64,000 bases of DNA from Amanita rubescens (lineage: Eukaryota; Basidiomycota; Agaricomycetes; Agaricales; Amanitaceae): assembly GCA_015039365.1 (NCBI GenBank), contig WION01000116.1, forward strand, positions 62,001 to 126,000. The letters are read 5' to 3'. This document shows, piece by piece, positions 44,941-55,946 of the stretch (positions are counted from its first letter, which is position 1; each line of letters begins with the position of its first letter). The notes below the pieces were generated by a model. It searched no databases. It worked only from the letters and a program-made list of their open reading frames with translations, and was not told the DNA's origin. A program made the translations under genes and the position numbers.

Positions 44941-45686
44941 TGGTCGCACGGTCCCGGTTGGAGGCAGAGGAACATGGAAGCACAGATGAACTGATGGTGA
45001 GGGGCGTCATTACTTAGTCACTCGTACCCGAGACGCATGGTATCAAGGTACTGTCATCAATATAATTCTTTTAATCAATTCCATATACTTAGTTGGAATT
45101 CGAAAACACAGCAGTCATCGTTGGCGAGAAGACGTGCGCAATGGAAGAACGGAGTTCTTGTTGCGGAGGGTAGTCGTACTATTTTTTCATGGTTCTCTCG
45201 TTAGGTCTTACGGCTCGCGCAAGTTGAAATGTACATTACTTACATACATTACTTACAAAAATATTCTTGACGTCGCAAAATTTTAAATTACTCACGGCTT
45301 GTCACCGAACAATCGGAGTTGAAACGGTCGACTATCATCTATGCACTGTAAGTACCGCCGCGCCATTGTTTACCTGGCCTCGAGGCCAGGGATATCTATC
45401 CGCCTACATCTCGCCGACACTGCTGTGCAAGGGGAACGGCGCCGTTTTACGTGGAAGCGCTTGTCTGCAAGCAACAGGCAGGCGACCCGGATCACCAGGG
45501 TCAAGTTGTCCCCCGTTTTATAACGTTAACGCTTTTTTCGCCGAGTAAGATCTTTGCAACGTGCAGATACACGTGGTGATATTCGCCCTGGTTCATATAC
45601 CTTCTCGAAGTTTGGTTTCCATCACTATCTTCAACCCTCCCCCCCTCTACTCTTTTTTCTTCTTCACTGAGCTAGATTCCGTCTTG
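44941..45686. other. Spacer between BTB-2 and BTB-3
   Basis: No gene recognised. Contains a pyrimidine-rich stretch (45625-45670) immediately upstream of BTB-3. Confidence 0.4.
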
Positions 45687-47134
45687 ATGACCCATAGCAA
45701 AGGCGATTCTAGTTCCTCCTTTGGTCTCACGAGTCTCACCAGACACGATGAGTATTTCCTAAACGGTGGAGACCTCTATCTAATGGTAAGTCTGCCTGAT
45801 CATCGTGATAACCAATGTTCACCGATTTCTTCCGTAGGTCGAACATGTCCAATTCCGTGTTCACAGATACTTCTTTGAGAGAGAGTCCACTTTTTTCCGT
45901 AACAAGCTTGCTGGCTCTGCATCGCCTGGTGCGCATAAGCAGGGTGGCTCTGAATCGACGGCGATCATCCTCGGTGATGGACTAAAACCCGCCGAGTTTG
46001 CGAGGTTCCTTTGGGTGTTCTACAACCCGTACGTCGTTCATTCACTCTTTACTGTTAGTGATCAATCTCACTTGTACCATCCAGAAAATATTCAATTTAT
46101 AATGCATCGGTGGAAGATTGGACGGTGATTCTCAGACTTGCGCACAGGTGGTCTTTCCACGAAGTAAAAGAACTAGCAGTCCGTGAACTGCAGAAACTCG
46201 ACTCTCCCGATATTGACCGGATCGTGGCATATCACGATTGCGAGGTCGATCGCAATCTTCTCATTCCTCGTTATGCAGCGCTGTGTCATCGTGAACAGCC
46301 CTTGGAGCTGGAAGAAGGGCAAAGGCTCGGCCTGGAGACAACGCTTATGATTGCAAGAGCGAGAGAATTCGCTCGCGGAAGCCTCTTGCCGACGGGTGCC
46401 CGCAGTCCTATCACCGCTACCCTTGCCCAACATGAGATGATCACCCTCATCCGCGGCCTCTTTGGTATCCCAGCTCCCGTAACTGAAGAGTCACCTGTTG
46501 AGCCGGGCGCCCCAGTCTTCCCTACTATCACCTCGACAACGACAACGAATGGGACCAACGGCTCCATGGCTCCCGATGTCGGGGAGGAACAAAAGGGCAA
46601 CAACCGGAAAAATACCGCTGCGCCAACTGGAAGGCCCAATCCCGTAATACAAATTTCAACCACATCAAATACGAATGCCACGTCATCAGGTAAATTGTTC
46701 AGTTGATCGGGTGAATTATAACGTTGACTGATTTGTTACGTTTTGACTGACTAGCTCCGGAACAAGCTCCTCCAAAGCCACCTTCCAAGCACGAAAGCGA
46801 ACATGGTCCCACGAGTGCAAGCACAACGCCATCATTTAGTAACAAGCTTGAAAGGATGGTTTCCAATGTTTTAGGCTCAGGTGCCGACGCCTCAAAAGAC
46901 GGCAACAAGGACAGTGGAAAGGATTCGAACAAGGATGCAAGCACAAATAAAGATTCCAAGGAAACCACAAAGGCTGGCGCTGGGACTACCGAGTCTGGGG
47001 CTGACCGTGGTACGCTTAAAAATATTAATACTACTGTGTCAGCGCAAAACAATGACCTGCTAAAGGGCGAAGATCCTAGTGGAAAGCAAAGTCCAACGCC
47101 TAAATCGGCAAAGAGGGGTGGCCCCAGGAGGTGA
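45687..47134 (+). CDS. BTB/POZ-domain protein BTB-3 with long disordered tail
   Basis: Four exons: from ATG 45687 to 45785, about 45838-46029, about 46084-46690 and about 46756-47134. The BTB part has YFLNGGDLYLMVEHVQFRVH, RYFFERES, AEFARFLWVFYNP and YNASVEDWTVILRLAHRW. Intron positions in the BTB part match those of BTB-1 and BTB-2. After the helical region the C-terminus becomes a long Ser/Thr/Lys-rich tail (repeated KD, NKDSKET) ending GGPRR, absent from the other two. The tail suggests a disordered, possibly nuclear, extension. Most divergent of the three paralogues. Confidence 0.82.
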
Positions 47135-47465
47135 TACAGTTGGGTGTCTGAGTAGATGATGTTGTGTTTCTTGTAGGTTTTCGATTTACGCTGAACGCAT
47201 GTAACGAGTGTAACGTACCCTTTGATGAATCTATTCGAACTTTCGAGTGAAAAAAATTATACATTCGGTTCATTTCCGTTCTGTGAGGGTGAATCTTCCG
47301 TAATGCTTTTCTCGGAGCACATCAAATCTCGGCGTTTGCGTGCGGTATATTCTTGGCTTGATTTTCTAAAATCCATCGCACGTCCCGCTGTTATTTATGC
47401 GTGCATGGTTCAATTAACGGAGGTACATAGTATATACAAGCCAGCGTAAATCACCCTCACCGCAA
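47135..47465. other. Intergenic region between BTB-3 and the phosphatase
   Basis: Convergent 3' flanks; nothing else recognised. Confidence 0.4.
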
Positions 47466-48761
47466 TCATACAAAGTAAGGCATCGTATTCTGTTCAAAAT
47501 TGGGGTGAGAAGTGATTTTTGCCGTTGCAATCGGATAATGCACTCACCATCCGTCTAACCTGCATACCCTTATCCCGCTCGTTCTCCGGCGCTGCGTTGT
47601 ACACCGTAAACTCCCTCCTGCCATCGCTTTCCAACGTTAATATCGATGCCGCGTTCCCACACCGATAGCAATAATTTGGAGCAGACCAGACCGTGACGAG
47701 TTGTTCGTTGAACATGTACTTGTAGCCTTCCTGGACTAGCTGGTGGGCCCGGGCGATAAGTGTTAGTGCATTTACGTGATTGAACTGTCGTGGTATGAAT
47801 GAAATTAGCTGTGAATGAAGTTAAAATACAAAGTTGGGGGGGGGGTACGCACCTCCCGAGTGACGCTATCGCCAAATAGCCATCCGGCGCCTCGCGGACT
47901 GACAGCCCAATTATCAATGTCATCCGGATCTGACCACATCAGATCTAAAATGACCGCATATATAAAGGGCGCGCGGACGGAAAAGGGCTAGCGGAACACG
48001 CGTACCACAGAATGCACCTTCGTGGGGTATCTCCTGCGCCCGCGACAGAATGCGTATCTGGTCCAGCGATCGAATGTCTGGAGAGAGTCCGCCGTGCACA
48101 CATAGTGTTGTTCCATCGATAATCTGTTTGTGAATGAGGTAAATGCGGAAGATCGTGTGCGGATGGATAACATACTGCAGCCAAGTTGAGATAGTCAAAT
48201 ACATTGCAACATGCTTTCCACACCGCCGCGCTGCCGTACTTTTGTTGGCATTCGTCTACGGCAAGCAGAAAGACGAGCTTTAGATCGAACCGAAACCGTC
48301 GGTTCAAGGTAACAAACGCACCGTAGAACCCGTAAACCTGGGTTATCTGCCTGCTCTCATGATTTCCGCGCAGCAAAGTCACCTTGTCTGGATATCGTGC
48401 CTTGAGAGCTAAGAGGAGAGAAACAGTTTCTAGGCTGTAATGTCCCCGGTCGACAAAATCACCCTGCAGCAGCCAACGTACATAAGCATACCACAATCGA
48501 CCCCCGAACGCAACACATACGTGCCATAAAGATGTAACTTGTTTGGGGTACCATTCCACCTTTCCTTAACAGCTCCAAGAGATCCCAGAACTGCCCGTGT
48601 ATGTCGCCGCAGATGGTTACCGGCGTTGAGACCGGCTGGATGTTGGATTCTTCGATCAGAATGGCACGCACGCGGTCGCAGAGGATTTTCATGTCTTGTT
48701 CTGGGAGGTGTTGACATTGGAGGAGTTGCTCTATCCATTTGTCGGGGTCGTATTTTGGCAT
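47466..48761 (-). CDS. ppg1: Serine/threonine protein phosphatase, Ppg1-type (PP2A family)
   Basis: From ATG 48761 ([17 protein letters not shown]) to TGA 47466-47468 through about seven exons. All PP2A-family motifs are seen: [35 protein letters not shown] and [12 protein letters not shown]. The blocks VQPV-type [32 protein letters not shown] and [20 protein letters not shown] point to Ppg1 among PP2A, Sit4 and Pph3 relatives. In yeast Ppg1 works with Far complex proteins and affects glycogen and mitophagy regulation. The last exon, found beyond the apparent frame end, reads NTMPYFV and stops, giving the family's YFL-like C-terminus as YFV. A G-run of about ten bases sits in one intron near 47840. 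Gene order around it looks like conserved housekeeping sequence. Confidence 0.9.
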
Positions 48762-48994
48762 CGCGTGAGCGACAATGGCGGTGTGACCTTATCGTGGTAA
48801 ATTTGGAAACCTCTTGCCGAGACACGCCGAATTCCAGATTGGAATTTTTGTACAAAAAATTCTAAACTAAATGTGCAACCAGTAGTAGCCCAGGATAGCA
48901 CGACAATCAAAGGGATGGAGTCAATCGCTCGAGCACCGAGCCATTGATATAAACTTGAACAAAGGATGGCCAACTGCGCATCACTTCCAAGACC

Positions 48995-50098
48995 TCATTT
49001 CCTTGCAACTTGAAGGTCAACCAGATCACAAACTTCTCGAGCGGCACAATGTTGTGGCTCGGAAGGGACAATCCCTTCCCTCATAGAGAGCTCTTCGACG
49101 CTGGCCAGTGCTTTCATTACTATGCGCGTCTCCTTCGCTCTACAATCATCAAGTATCAATCGGCGAATGTGACAAGATGAACGTTGAATTAAAGACGTTA
49201 TTTCTCTTTCGTAGGGCTGATCATCATGCAACCAACTGTAGCAGAGATCGGCGCCCCCGTGTATGTGGAGATGTTCCAACGAAGGCGCAGTGAACCAGGA
49301 GAACATCATGGCAAAGACTATAGTAATTTCGAGAAACCGAAGGCTAGGAAGGCGTGTAATGGGAAGTGGGGAACGGCGCCTTAGTACGCGGCCGATGCTT
49401 GAGATGATGATATGTAACTCTTCGATATTTTCTAACTGGAATAGAACTCCCCACGGATTATTGCTGCCCTTGTCGAACTCTTCGCAGGATAGTTCAAGTT
49501 TGAGCTTTGTCAATTGTGCCCATGGGAACTGCCATATTGCCACGTATCCGGGGTGGGATAGATCAAGTTCAGTTAGGTGCGGCGCGATTTGGAATGCGTT
49601 ATAGTGCCACGTCTGGGCTAGGAAATCGGGTATGGACATCCTGAGGGACTCGAGGCTCGACATGTCCCCTCTGTATTTGAGGAGTCCATCCAAGACTAGC
49701 TTTGCTCCACCTCCCAGCTTCAAATCGGCCTTTTTCCATCGCTTCAAGCACGATAATAGCATTCCCCAAATTTTTTTAGGAAATGTTTGAGTGCCTGAAC
49801 ACAGCATGGACACGTCTATGGTGAGAGGCTGCTGTCCAGATCGTTTGAGGTATAAGGCCGCGCGGCGGTTCATTTCAACAAAGTGAGCGGATCTGAAATT
49901 GCCAGGCTTTAGGGCAAAAGAGGTCCATAAAAGCGTGTGGGACAGAAATGCCCCTCTCCAGTGCCTGCAAACCTGTCCAACGGCCCACGGGAATTCGTGA
50001 AAGTGAGATTCGTTATTTAAATCGTGGAGAGCGATAGGTTGATCGCAAAGAAGATGAAAGATGTCGTGTAAAATTTCCGTTGGTATTTCGGAACTCAT
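48995..50098 (-). CDS. F-box protein 1
   Basis: A single-exon frame; ATG 50098 (MSSEIPTEILHDIFHLLCDQ) is preferred over upstream in-frame starts because it begins directly with the F-box. 367 residues. The F-box (IPTEILHDIF ... VGQVCRHWRGAFLSHTLLWT) is at residues about 4-75. The remaining sequence contains degenerate leucine-rich segments (LTELDLSHPGY, LPSLRFLEITIVF), typical of agaricomycete F-box proteins. It should link a substrate to an SCF ubiquitin ligase; substrate unknown. These families are large and fast-evolving in mushrooms. Confidence 0.82.
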   Translation of the reverse strand: MSSEIPTEILHDIFHLLCDQPIALHDLNNESHFHEFPWAVGQVCRHWRGAFLSHTLLWTSFALKPGNFRSAHFVEMNRRAALYLKRSGQQPLTIDVSMLCSGTQTFPKKIWGMLLSCLKRWKKADLKLGGGAKLVLDGLLKYRGDMSSLESLRMSIPDFLAQTWHYNAFQIAPHLTELDLSHPGYVAIWQFPWAQLTKLKLELSCEEFDKGSNNPWGVLFQLENIEELHIIISSIGRVLRRRSPLPITRLPSLRFLEITIVFAMMFSWFTAPSLEHLHIHGGADLCYSWLHDDQPYEREITSLIQRSSCHIRRLILDDCRAKETRIVMKALASVEELSMREGIVPSEPQHCAAREVCDLVDLQVARK

Positions 50099-50800
50099 TT
50101 TGGCAGTATAGAGAGTTAGCGGCACGTGGCTCCTCACGCGGATCCACGGCCAACTGTATCTGAGGGTGCTGGCAGCTGGAGTTCGCGTGGCACTGGCAAT
50201 GATCATTGTGTAGTACGTTTGTTTGCCTTGTTTAGCGTCGCTGAGTTGCCGCCGTCAGCCTCAGCTGATCCTCCTATCCTCATTGCGCTGTTAGCCTGTC
50301 ATAGGCACTTGGTTCATATGCAAGCGATGCTGCTGCTGTCACTTGACCAAACAATAGAAGCCTGGTGGATCAACATCTACCATGGACCTGAAGCGAGTTA
50401 TCATGACGTCACACATCTAATGCTAATGGATATTTGTACTGAGGTGAGGGGAGAAATGTTAAATTATTTATATGTCTACGAAGCTGTTCGTGAAGCGGGC
50501 ACGTAACAAAGAGGTCTTGTGGTAAGTGGATAAAAGGGTGAAAGAGGTGGAGACATGCTTTAACCTGTAAAGCATGTCGATAGCGAACAATGCTCGGCGC
50601 TTAACCTGTTGAGGTCCAATAATGCCCCAGCTAGTCTCGTTACTACTGCGTTCTCAGATGCGCCACGACCGAGGCGCCAAGTATGAAAAACAGGAGGGAG
50701 TACAAGAGTAACATCGGGCCGCCTCTTCACAGATGAACGTGAGCAACGTGTTGATAGAGAGTTTAGTCACTTAGTACTTTTGAGTGGATGAGGCGAATCG
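50099..50800. other. Intergenic region, no gene recognised
   Basis: Upstream region of F-box 1 and upstream flank of the small hypothetical gene. Short frames only (50126-50506 plus). Confidence 0.35.
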
Positions 50801-50829
50801 GACGCAGTTCTGTATAGAGACCAGCTCCT

Positions 50830-51378
50830 GTGTCTCCGCCGACGTCCCATCTTTCCCGGAGAGCAGCAGAGGTATCAGTGCTCGACGGCTATTGGTCTGT
50901 GAGTGATCACTTCTTTTTTTATTCTCAACCCGTATTAATCATCGCCAGTGCAATAAGGCGGGCGGGAAGCGCGTTGTATATTTCAAGGATGGTCAGATTG
51001 CGAAGGCCTATCTGAAATTCACGAGTCTAGATCTGGATTCTCACCATGCTTTTTGGAAACGGGCAACGAAGAAATCCGTTCAAGTGAGTGGTTTACCGCA
51101 ATTTTAAGTCTAGCTTCTGAGATGTAATGGGCTTTTTGTAGAAATTAGGTCTTCCTAAAGGCACAATTCCTGACAAAACGATGAAAGAGATTCCCGACTC
51201 GGCACCTAAAGATGAGGCAGAGTTCTGGGAGTATAAACCAGGAATTTATAGAGGGATGTGTGTACAGGAAGGAGCGGATAAAGCAAAGATCGAATCTTGG
51301 CATATGTGGACGATAAAAGTCTCGGGAAATGTCATTGATAGCAGTGGTGCGAGTGGATCAGGTACTACATTATTATGA
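50830..51378 (+). CDS. Hypothetical protein, 5' end unresolved
   Basis: Three likely exons: one ending LDGYWS near 50898, one from about 50950 (CNKAGGKRVVYFKDGQIAKA ... KKSVQ) to about 51082, and one from about 51142 (KLGLPKGTIPDKTMKEIPDS) to 51378. The frame is continuous when spliced. The chain is soluble and charged with no motif I recognise. No in-frame ATG precedes the first exon before a stop, so the start must lie across another intron or the gene is a fragment. It is placed between two F-box genes. Confidence 0.4.
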
Positions 51379-51475
51379 ATTAAATATATGTATATGCTAT
51401 GTCGGCCAGATCACCCGACAAATTTCGACGGATCAACGTAATGTAACCACGACATTCGCAACCTCCCTAAACTGA

Positions 51476-52936
51476 TCAAAACGCTTCGCTGAAGTCAGGC
51501 GGTTCCCTGAAGCCTTGCCTTCGAAACAGAACTGAGATGTAACCAGATTCGGTCCTTTTACGGCTGTATTCCATTCCACTCCTCCTTCCAACCTTATCCA
51601 GTTTTGCCATATTTTTCTTGAGATATATGACGTGAAGTCGGAGACACTGAAGCGCCGGCTCCTCTGGTACCTGGCCAGCAGCAGATTCAATTCGAGACTT
51701 CACCATGTTCAGAGCTGCAGAGAGTAAAGAAGTTGGAATGTGATACTCGATCGTCAAGGACGATAAATGACTGCATATGGTGTCGTTCCGGTGTAAGGTA
51801 AGTCTTTGAAGTACTTCTTCGTCAACTGACAAACCGAGACTTGCAGGACGCATGGAAAGCGAAGTGAGCGACTTGCAAGACGAGTGTGCCAGGATATCGA
51901 GGTAGTCCCCCGGCGTGACGCTTGCACAAATCTCCAATCTATCAAGGGTACAAGATGATCGTGTAAAAAAGTTCGAGAGCGGTTCAATATCCCCTGCAAT
52001 TTGATTAACAGAAAATTCTCGTAGAGAGGGCAAACTTGGAACCCGATCCAGGATTGATTGGAAACCGGCCAGACAGTACGTATGAAGACGGAAGGTGACC
52101 AAGTCTTCCAAGATTATTATGGGAAGTGTACTTTGTCCAATTACTAATGGATGAAGAAAGATCGATAACCACACGAGTTTCGGACATTTCATGAAAACCA
52201 TTGCTGCGGCCCGATAGGGCGTATAATTCTGAATTTCGAGGTGCGTGAGATGCGCCCAAGGAACGTTTTCGTTTGGGCATGGCCCAGGATCTGAATAGTC
52301 ATAACGTAATCGCCGCAACGAGTGCCATCCATTATTGCGAAACAACAACGATGTCTCGGATGGATCAAAATGTTCGAAGTACAAGGTTTGCCAGCGAGCA
52401 GCGTGGTCATTGATAACTGATATAATGGGTGCGTCAGGGACTGCCCCGTACGAAGGATTGCTGAAACGACCGGATACATGTAGTGTGAGAGGGAGCGAAC
52501 GAGAGCGCGAAATCCATTGGACAAGGTCGGCAGCCTTCCTTTTAGCCTGGTCCTCTTTAACATGTGAGACACTGATGGAGATCCTGTTCCACAATCGAGG
52601 GGTGGAAAATGCCAGAAACCGCCATGAAGAACATACGGCGCAAAGTATGAGAGTCCGTCTCTCGTTGTCGTAAAAGTATGGCCTTTCGAAGAATTCCCGG
52701 TCGGTTAGCGAGGCAAGAATGAAGATTTCGCTAAGGACCTCCGAAGGGATGCTATGGATAGGTGGTGGTGAATGGGCGCGCAAAACACGAGACCTAGTGA
52801 TGGGTCCCGCAGTGCTCTCGGGTGATTGGACGGCGCATGGATTAGTAGGATGAACACCATTTCGGGTTTCTCTGTGAGGGTTCCCGGTGCTCGTGAAAGG
52901 TTTTGGCTTTGGCTTCGACTTTTTTCGAGGTGCCAT
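51476..52936 (-). CDS. F-box protein 2
   Basis: A single-exon frame of 486 residues; ATG 52936 (MAPRKKSKPKPKPF) is used since the in-frame TTG upstream is not a normal fungal start. A basic, Pro-rich N-terminus of about 60 residues precedes the F-box (PPIHSIPSEVLSEIFILAS ... CAVCSSWRFLAFSTPRLWNR). The rest has irregular leucine-rich repeats (LTHLEIQNY, LVTFRLHTYCL, LDRLEICASV, LTSLSMRPASL). Probable SCF substrate adaptor, possibly nuclear because of the basic start. Not closely related to F-box 1. It is divergent from the CoA-transferase gene about 205 bases away. Confidence 0.84.
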   Translation of the reverse strand: MAPRKKSKPKPKPFTSTGNPHRETRNGVHPTNPCAVQSPESTAGPITRSRVLRAHSPPPIHSIPSEVLSEIFILASLTDREFFERPYFYDNERRTLILCAVCSSWRFLAFSTPRLWNRISISVSHVKEDQAKRKAADLVQWISRSRSLPLTLHVSGRFSNPSYGAVPDAPIISVINDHAARWQTLYFEHFDPSETSLLFRNNGWHSLRRLRYDYSDPGPCPNENVPWAHLTHLEIQNYTPYRAAAMVFMKCPKLVWLSIFLHPLVIGQSTLPIIILEDLVTFRLHTYCLAGFQSILDRVPSLPSLREFSVNQIAGDIEPLSNFFTRSSCTLDRLEICASVTPGDYLDILAHSSCKSLTSLSMRPASLGLSVDEEVLQRLTLHRNDTICSHLSSLTIEYHIPTSLLSAALNMVKSRIESAAGQVPEEPALQCLRLHVIYLKKNMAKLDKVGRRSGMEYSRKRTESGYISVLFRRQGFREPPDFSEAF

Positions 52937-53141
52937 CGTCGTGTGGTTCAAAGTTATGACCTAACCCTAGGTTTGGGTCTGCGGCAGAACTTGAGTGAAC
53001 CACAACATGAACCCCACAGCACTACCACGAGCAGCATCGGCTCGCATTTCTCACAAAATACAATTGCATGGAAGCACGAGGGTCAACTCGTAAGTTTCGC
53101 AACAGTCGCAACAGTCGCATCTAGAACGGCAACTTGCTAAT

Positions 53142-54711
53142 ATGAACATTGCAAGTCGTGTCATGTCAAGTTCGGCTCCAGGTAACCTCCCTCTGGCAGG
53201 CGTACGCGTGCTAGAAATGGGTCAACTGATAGCGGGACCGTTTGGTGGTCAGCTCCTTGGGTACGCGAAGCCTGTCACGAACTAAATTTGCTAAATTTGG
53301 CGGTGCACCGTATAGCCAGTTTGGGGCGGAGGTGATCAAGATTGAGCCGCCTGGTATCGGCGATCCCTTACGTGTGTGGAGAGAGCTCGACGTAGATGGA
53401 ACGAGTCCATGGTTCAGAAGCATAGGGAGGAATAAGAAGAGCGTTGCGATCGATTTGAGGAAACCTGAAGGCAGAAAGTACGTGTTGATCCTCGCGCACA
53501 TAACATGTTAACCAATTCACGATTAGCTTGGCGAAACAACTCGCCATAAAGAGCGACGTGATCCTAGAGAATTTCAAGCCTGGAAGTCAGTCGTTTGAAG
53601 AATATTTTCTCTAGTCGAATCTTCTCATGGCGTCACGTTTGTAGCCTTGGAAAAATGGGAAATGGGACCGGCTCATCTACATCCGCACAACCCATCTCTC
53701 ATCTTTACGCGAGTAAGTGGGTATGGCCAGACGGGTCCTTGGGCTCCTCGACCAGGGTACGCCTCCGTTTGTGAGGCAGAGTCTGGGTTCCGGTACATCA
53801 ACGGCTTCACAGATCCTCAGACGGGTGGATTAGAAGGTCCACCTGTTCGACCGAACATCAGCTTGGGAGATTCAATCGCAGGTCTGCACGCCGCGTTCGG
53901 TACCGTCCTAGCACTGCTGGCCCGGCAGAAAAAGGACGGGAAAGGGTCAACGGTGGACGTGAGCATCACTGAAAGGTGCGTTTGCCTGTCAGACTTTTTT
54001 CTTCTTCTCCTCGACGCTTAACAGCAGACTAGCATGCTCAATCTCATGGAGGGTATCATCCCCGAATACGATCGCAAAGGAAAGGTATTGGACAATGTTA
54101 TTACTGAGACCGATCACGTTTGACTATTTCAACAGATCCGCGGTCCATCTGGCTCATCCGTAACCGGGATTGTACCTACGAACGCTTACCCATGCTTACC
54201 CGACCCTTCCAACCCAATCCTCCCGACCTACACCGTCATCGGCGCCAACGGCGATACGATCTACAACCGGCTCATGCAGGCAATCGACCGTCCTGATCTC
54301 GTCGGCCCAGACTATCAACACAACCACCATCGCGTACAGAGGCAAAAAGAGATTGAAGATGCTATTTCGGCTTGGACGAGCCAAAGACAGCCCGATGAGG
54401 TGATAGAAGTTATGAATAAGGCTGGAGTGCCAGTCGGACGTGTGGTTACTGTGAAGGAGGTCGTGGAGAATGTCCAAATAGAGGCGAGAGGCGCCGTGAG
54501 AGATGTTTGGGTGGAGAATAAGAAATCCAAAGAGGGAGGAGGCTGGAATGTGAAAATGTTGGGAACGGTACCGGTATTGGAGGGTGTCGATTCTCATCCT
54601 CGATGGGCTGGTCCCGAGGTTGGAGAGCACACGGATGAGGTGTTGATGAAGGACTTGGGGCTCAGTGCGGAAGAGGTGGCTAAACTCAGAGATGAAAATG
54701 TTATTGCGTGA
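53142..54711 (+). CDS. CoA-transferase family III (CaiB/BaiF-like; SUGCT-type)
   Basis: ATG 53142, about six exons. The N-terminus reads GVRVLEMGQLIAGPFGGQLLG, then GAEVIKIEPPGIGDPLRVWR with an intron inside this conserved motif, SPWFRSIGRNKKSVAIDLR, VILENFKPG, SGYGQTGPW and VDVSITESMLNLMEG; the C-terminal part ends LGLSAEEVAKLRDENVIA. The catalytic Asp of family III enzymes lies in the block after TGPWAPRPGY. Family members move CoA between carboxylic acids; fungal and human SUGCT-like members act on glutarate or succinate, probably in mitochondria. The acceptor '..actag|CATGCTC' is required to keep the ITES|MLNLMEG frame. It is convergent with the lactonase gene, with about 70 bases between. 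Confidence 0.87.
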
Positions 54712-54780
54712 AGTTGTACATTGTGTAGTAATCATTGTATACGATTGTTCAATGTAGTAAGTAATCAAAGATGAAGTCGT

Positions 54781-55946
54781 TCACATCCACAAGAATCCAG
54801 TTGGCGCGTCCACTTCCTTAACCGCAGCAACAGGTTTGAAACCTTTGCCCCTATCCACTCTTTCGAACACCTTTACACCCCCCGAAATGAGCCCGCCGAC
54901 GACCACGTATTTGTCGTCCGGTCCACCGATCCCCATGCCTCTGACGTGTTTCAAACCCGTCCTCACCTCGTTAACGAGTTCCAACTTTGACGGATTTGCG
55001 AGAGAGAAAATCGCAACAGTATCTCCCTCTGGCGAAGGGTCGTTCCGGTTAGAAACGTAGAGGTAAGGCGTCGGGAAGCTCGAGTTGGGCTTGGGTAAGA
55101 GAATCTCAGCAACTATCATGTCGGTCGGGGATGAAGGTGGGTTGAACATCGTTGAAGCAACCGTAATCAACTCTGGCTCGGAAGGGAGAGGACCCAAACG
55201 GTGCTTTGCGACTTCATTGCTGAGTTCGAGGGCAGTGTACAGGTATCCATCTAAGACCATTGACGTCATGAAAAGGGCGACGGTGTGGATGCTATGGCTA
55301 GTAAGTACCTTTGTAAATGACATGTCTAGGCCCGCTTCCTGCTTCGTATTGGATGTGTCCCTGGATCTTCCAGCCCTCTGGCGTTTTCTTGAGCCGCCAT
55401 ACTTTGTCTGCGCCAAGGTCGGGAACGAGAAGTTCACCGAATTCTTCGATCGACACGACTTCGTGAGGGTGAGAGCTCGATTGTCTGACCTTGTTAGGCC
55501 CGGTGCCACTCATTAAAACTGTATCAGGGGATGATGCCAGAAGGTATGGCGGGCCATGTGAGATGGGAACCACGGCTATGCCATCGCCTGAGTACTAGAA
55601 GAATTGAGTCAGCAAGTTTTATCGCAGGTCATGAGGGAGAGATGCTTACATTGGCAACGAAGAGCTCCTTCTCTGTCGCAAGAAGCGAGCAAGGGTCGCG
55701 GCCACCGCTTGAAATGGTTTTCTGCAGGGTGCCCTTGCCATTCTCAAACTTGAGGACAACGATCTTGCCCTCTGGATGCTCCAAGCCGGCAAAGACCAAA
55801 GATTTGTCGTGCGGAGAGGAGGTGATCCAGGAAGGATGGTGACCGGCGTGCGTCTTGTGTTCGAGATGCAAGGAATTCGAAGTAGGATTGAAAGAGAGCG
55901 TGTAAATGAAGTCTGAGTGGGAAGAAACGAGAATGCGGTACGACAT
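54781..55946 (-). CDS. Beta-propeller lactonase (6-phosphogluconolactonase/carboxymuconate cyclase type)
   Basis: ATG 55946 (MSYRILVSSHSDFIYTLSFN) to stop 54781, three exons. Blade-like motifs recur: LHLEHKTHAGHHPSWITSSP, GGRDPCSLLATEKELFVAN, SSSHPHEVVSIEEFGELLVP, GSGPRHVIYK, TPYLYVSNRNDPSPEGDTVA and HVRGMGIGGPDDKYVVVGGL. The H-P-W, H-P-H, G-P-R-H and V-S-N-R patterns are those of the Lactonase family (PF10282), 7-bladed propellers that hydrolyse sugar or muconate lactones. Length is about 370, as usual. No signal peptide is seen, so it is likely cytosolic. Confidence 0.86.

Noticed and set aside
47830..47850. G-run as a functional signal
   Set aside because: It sits inside an intron of the phosphatase gene and is explained as a simple homopolymer.
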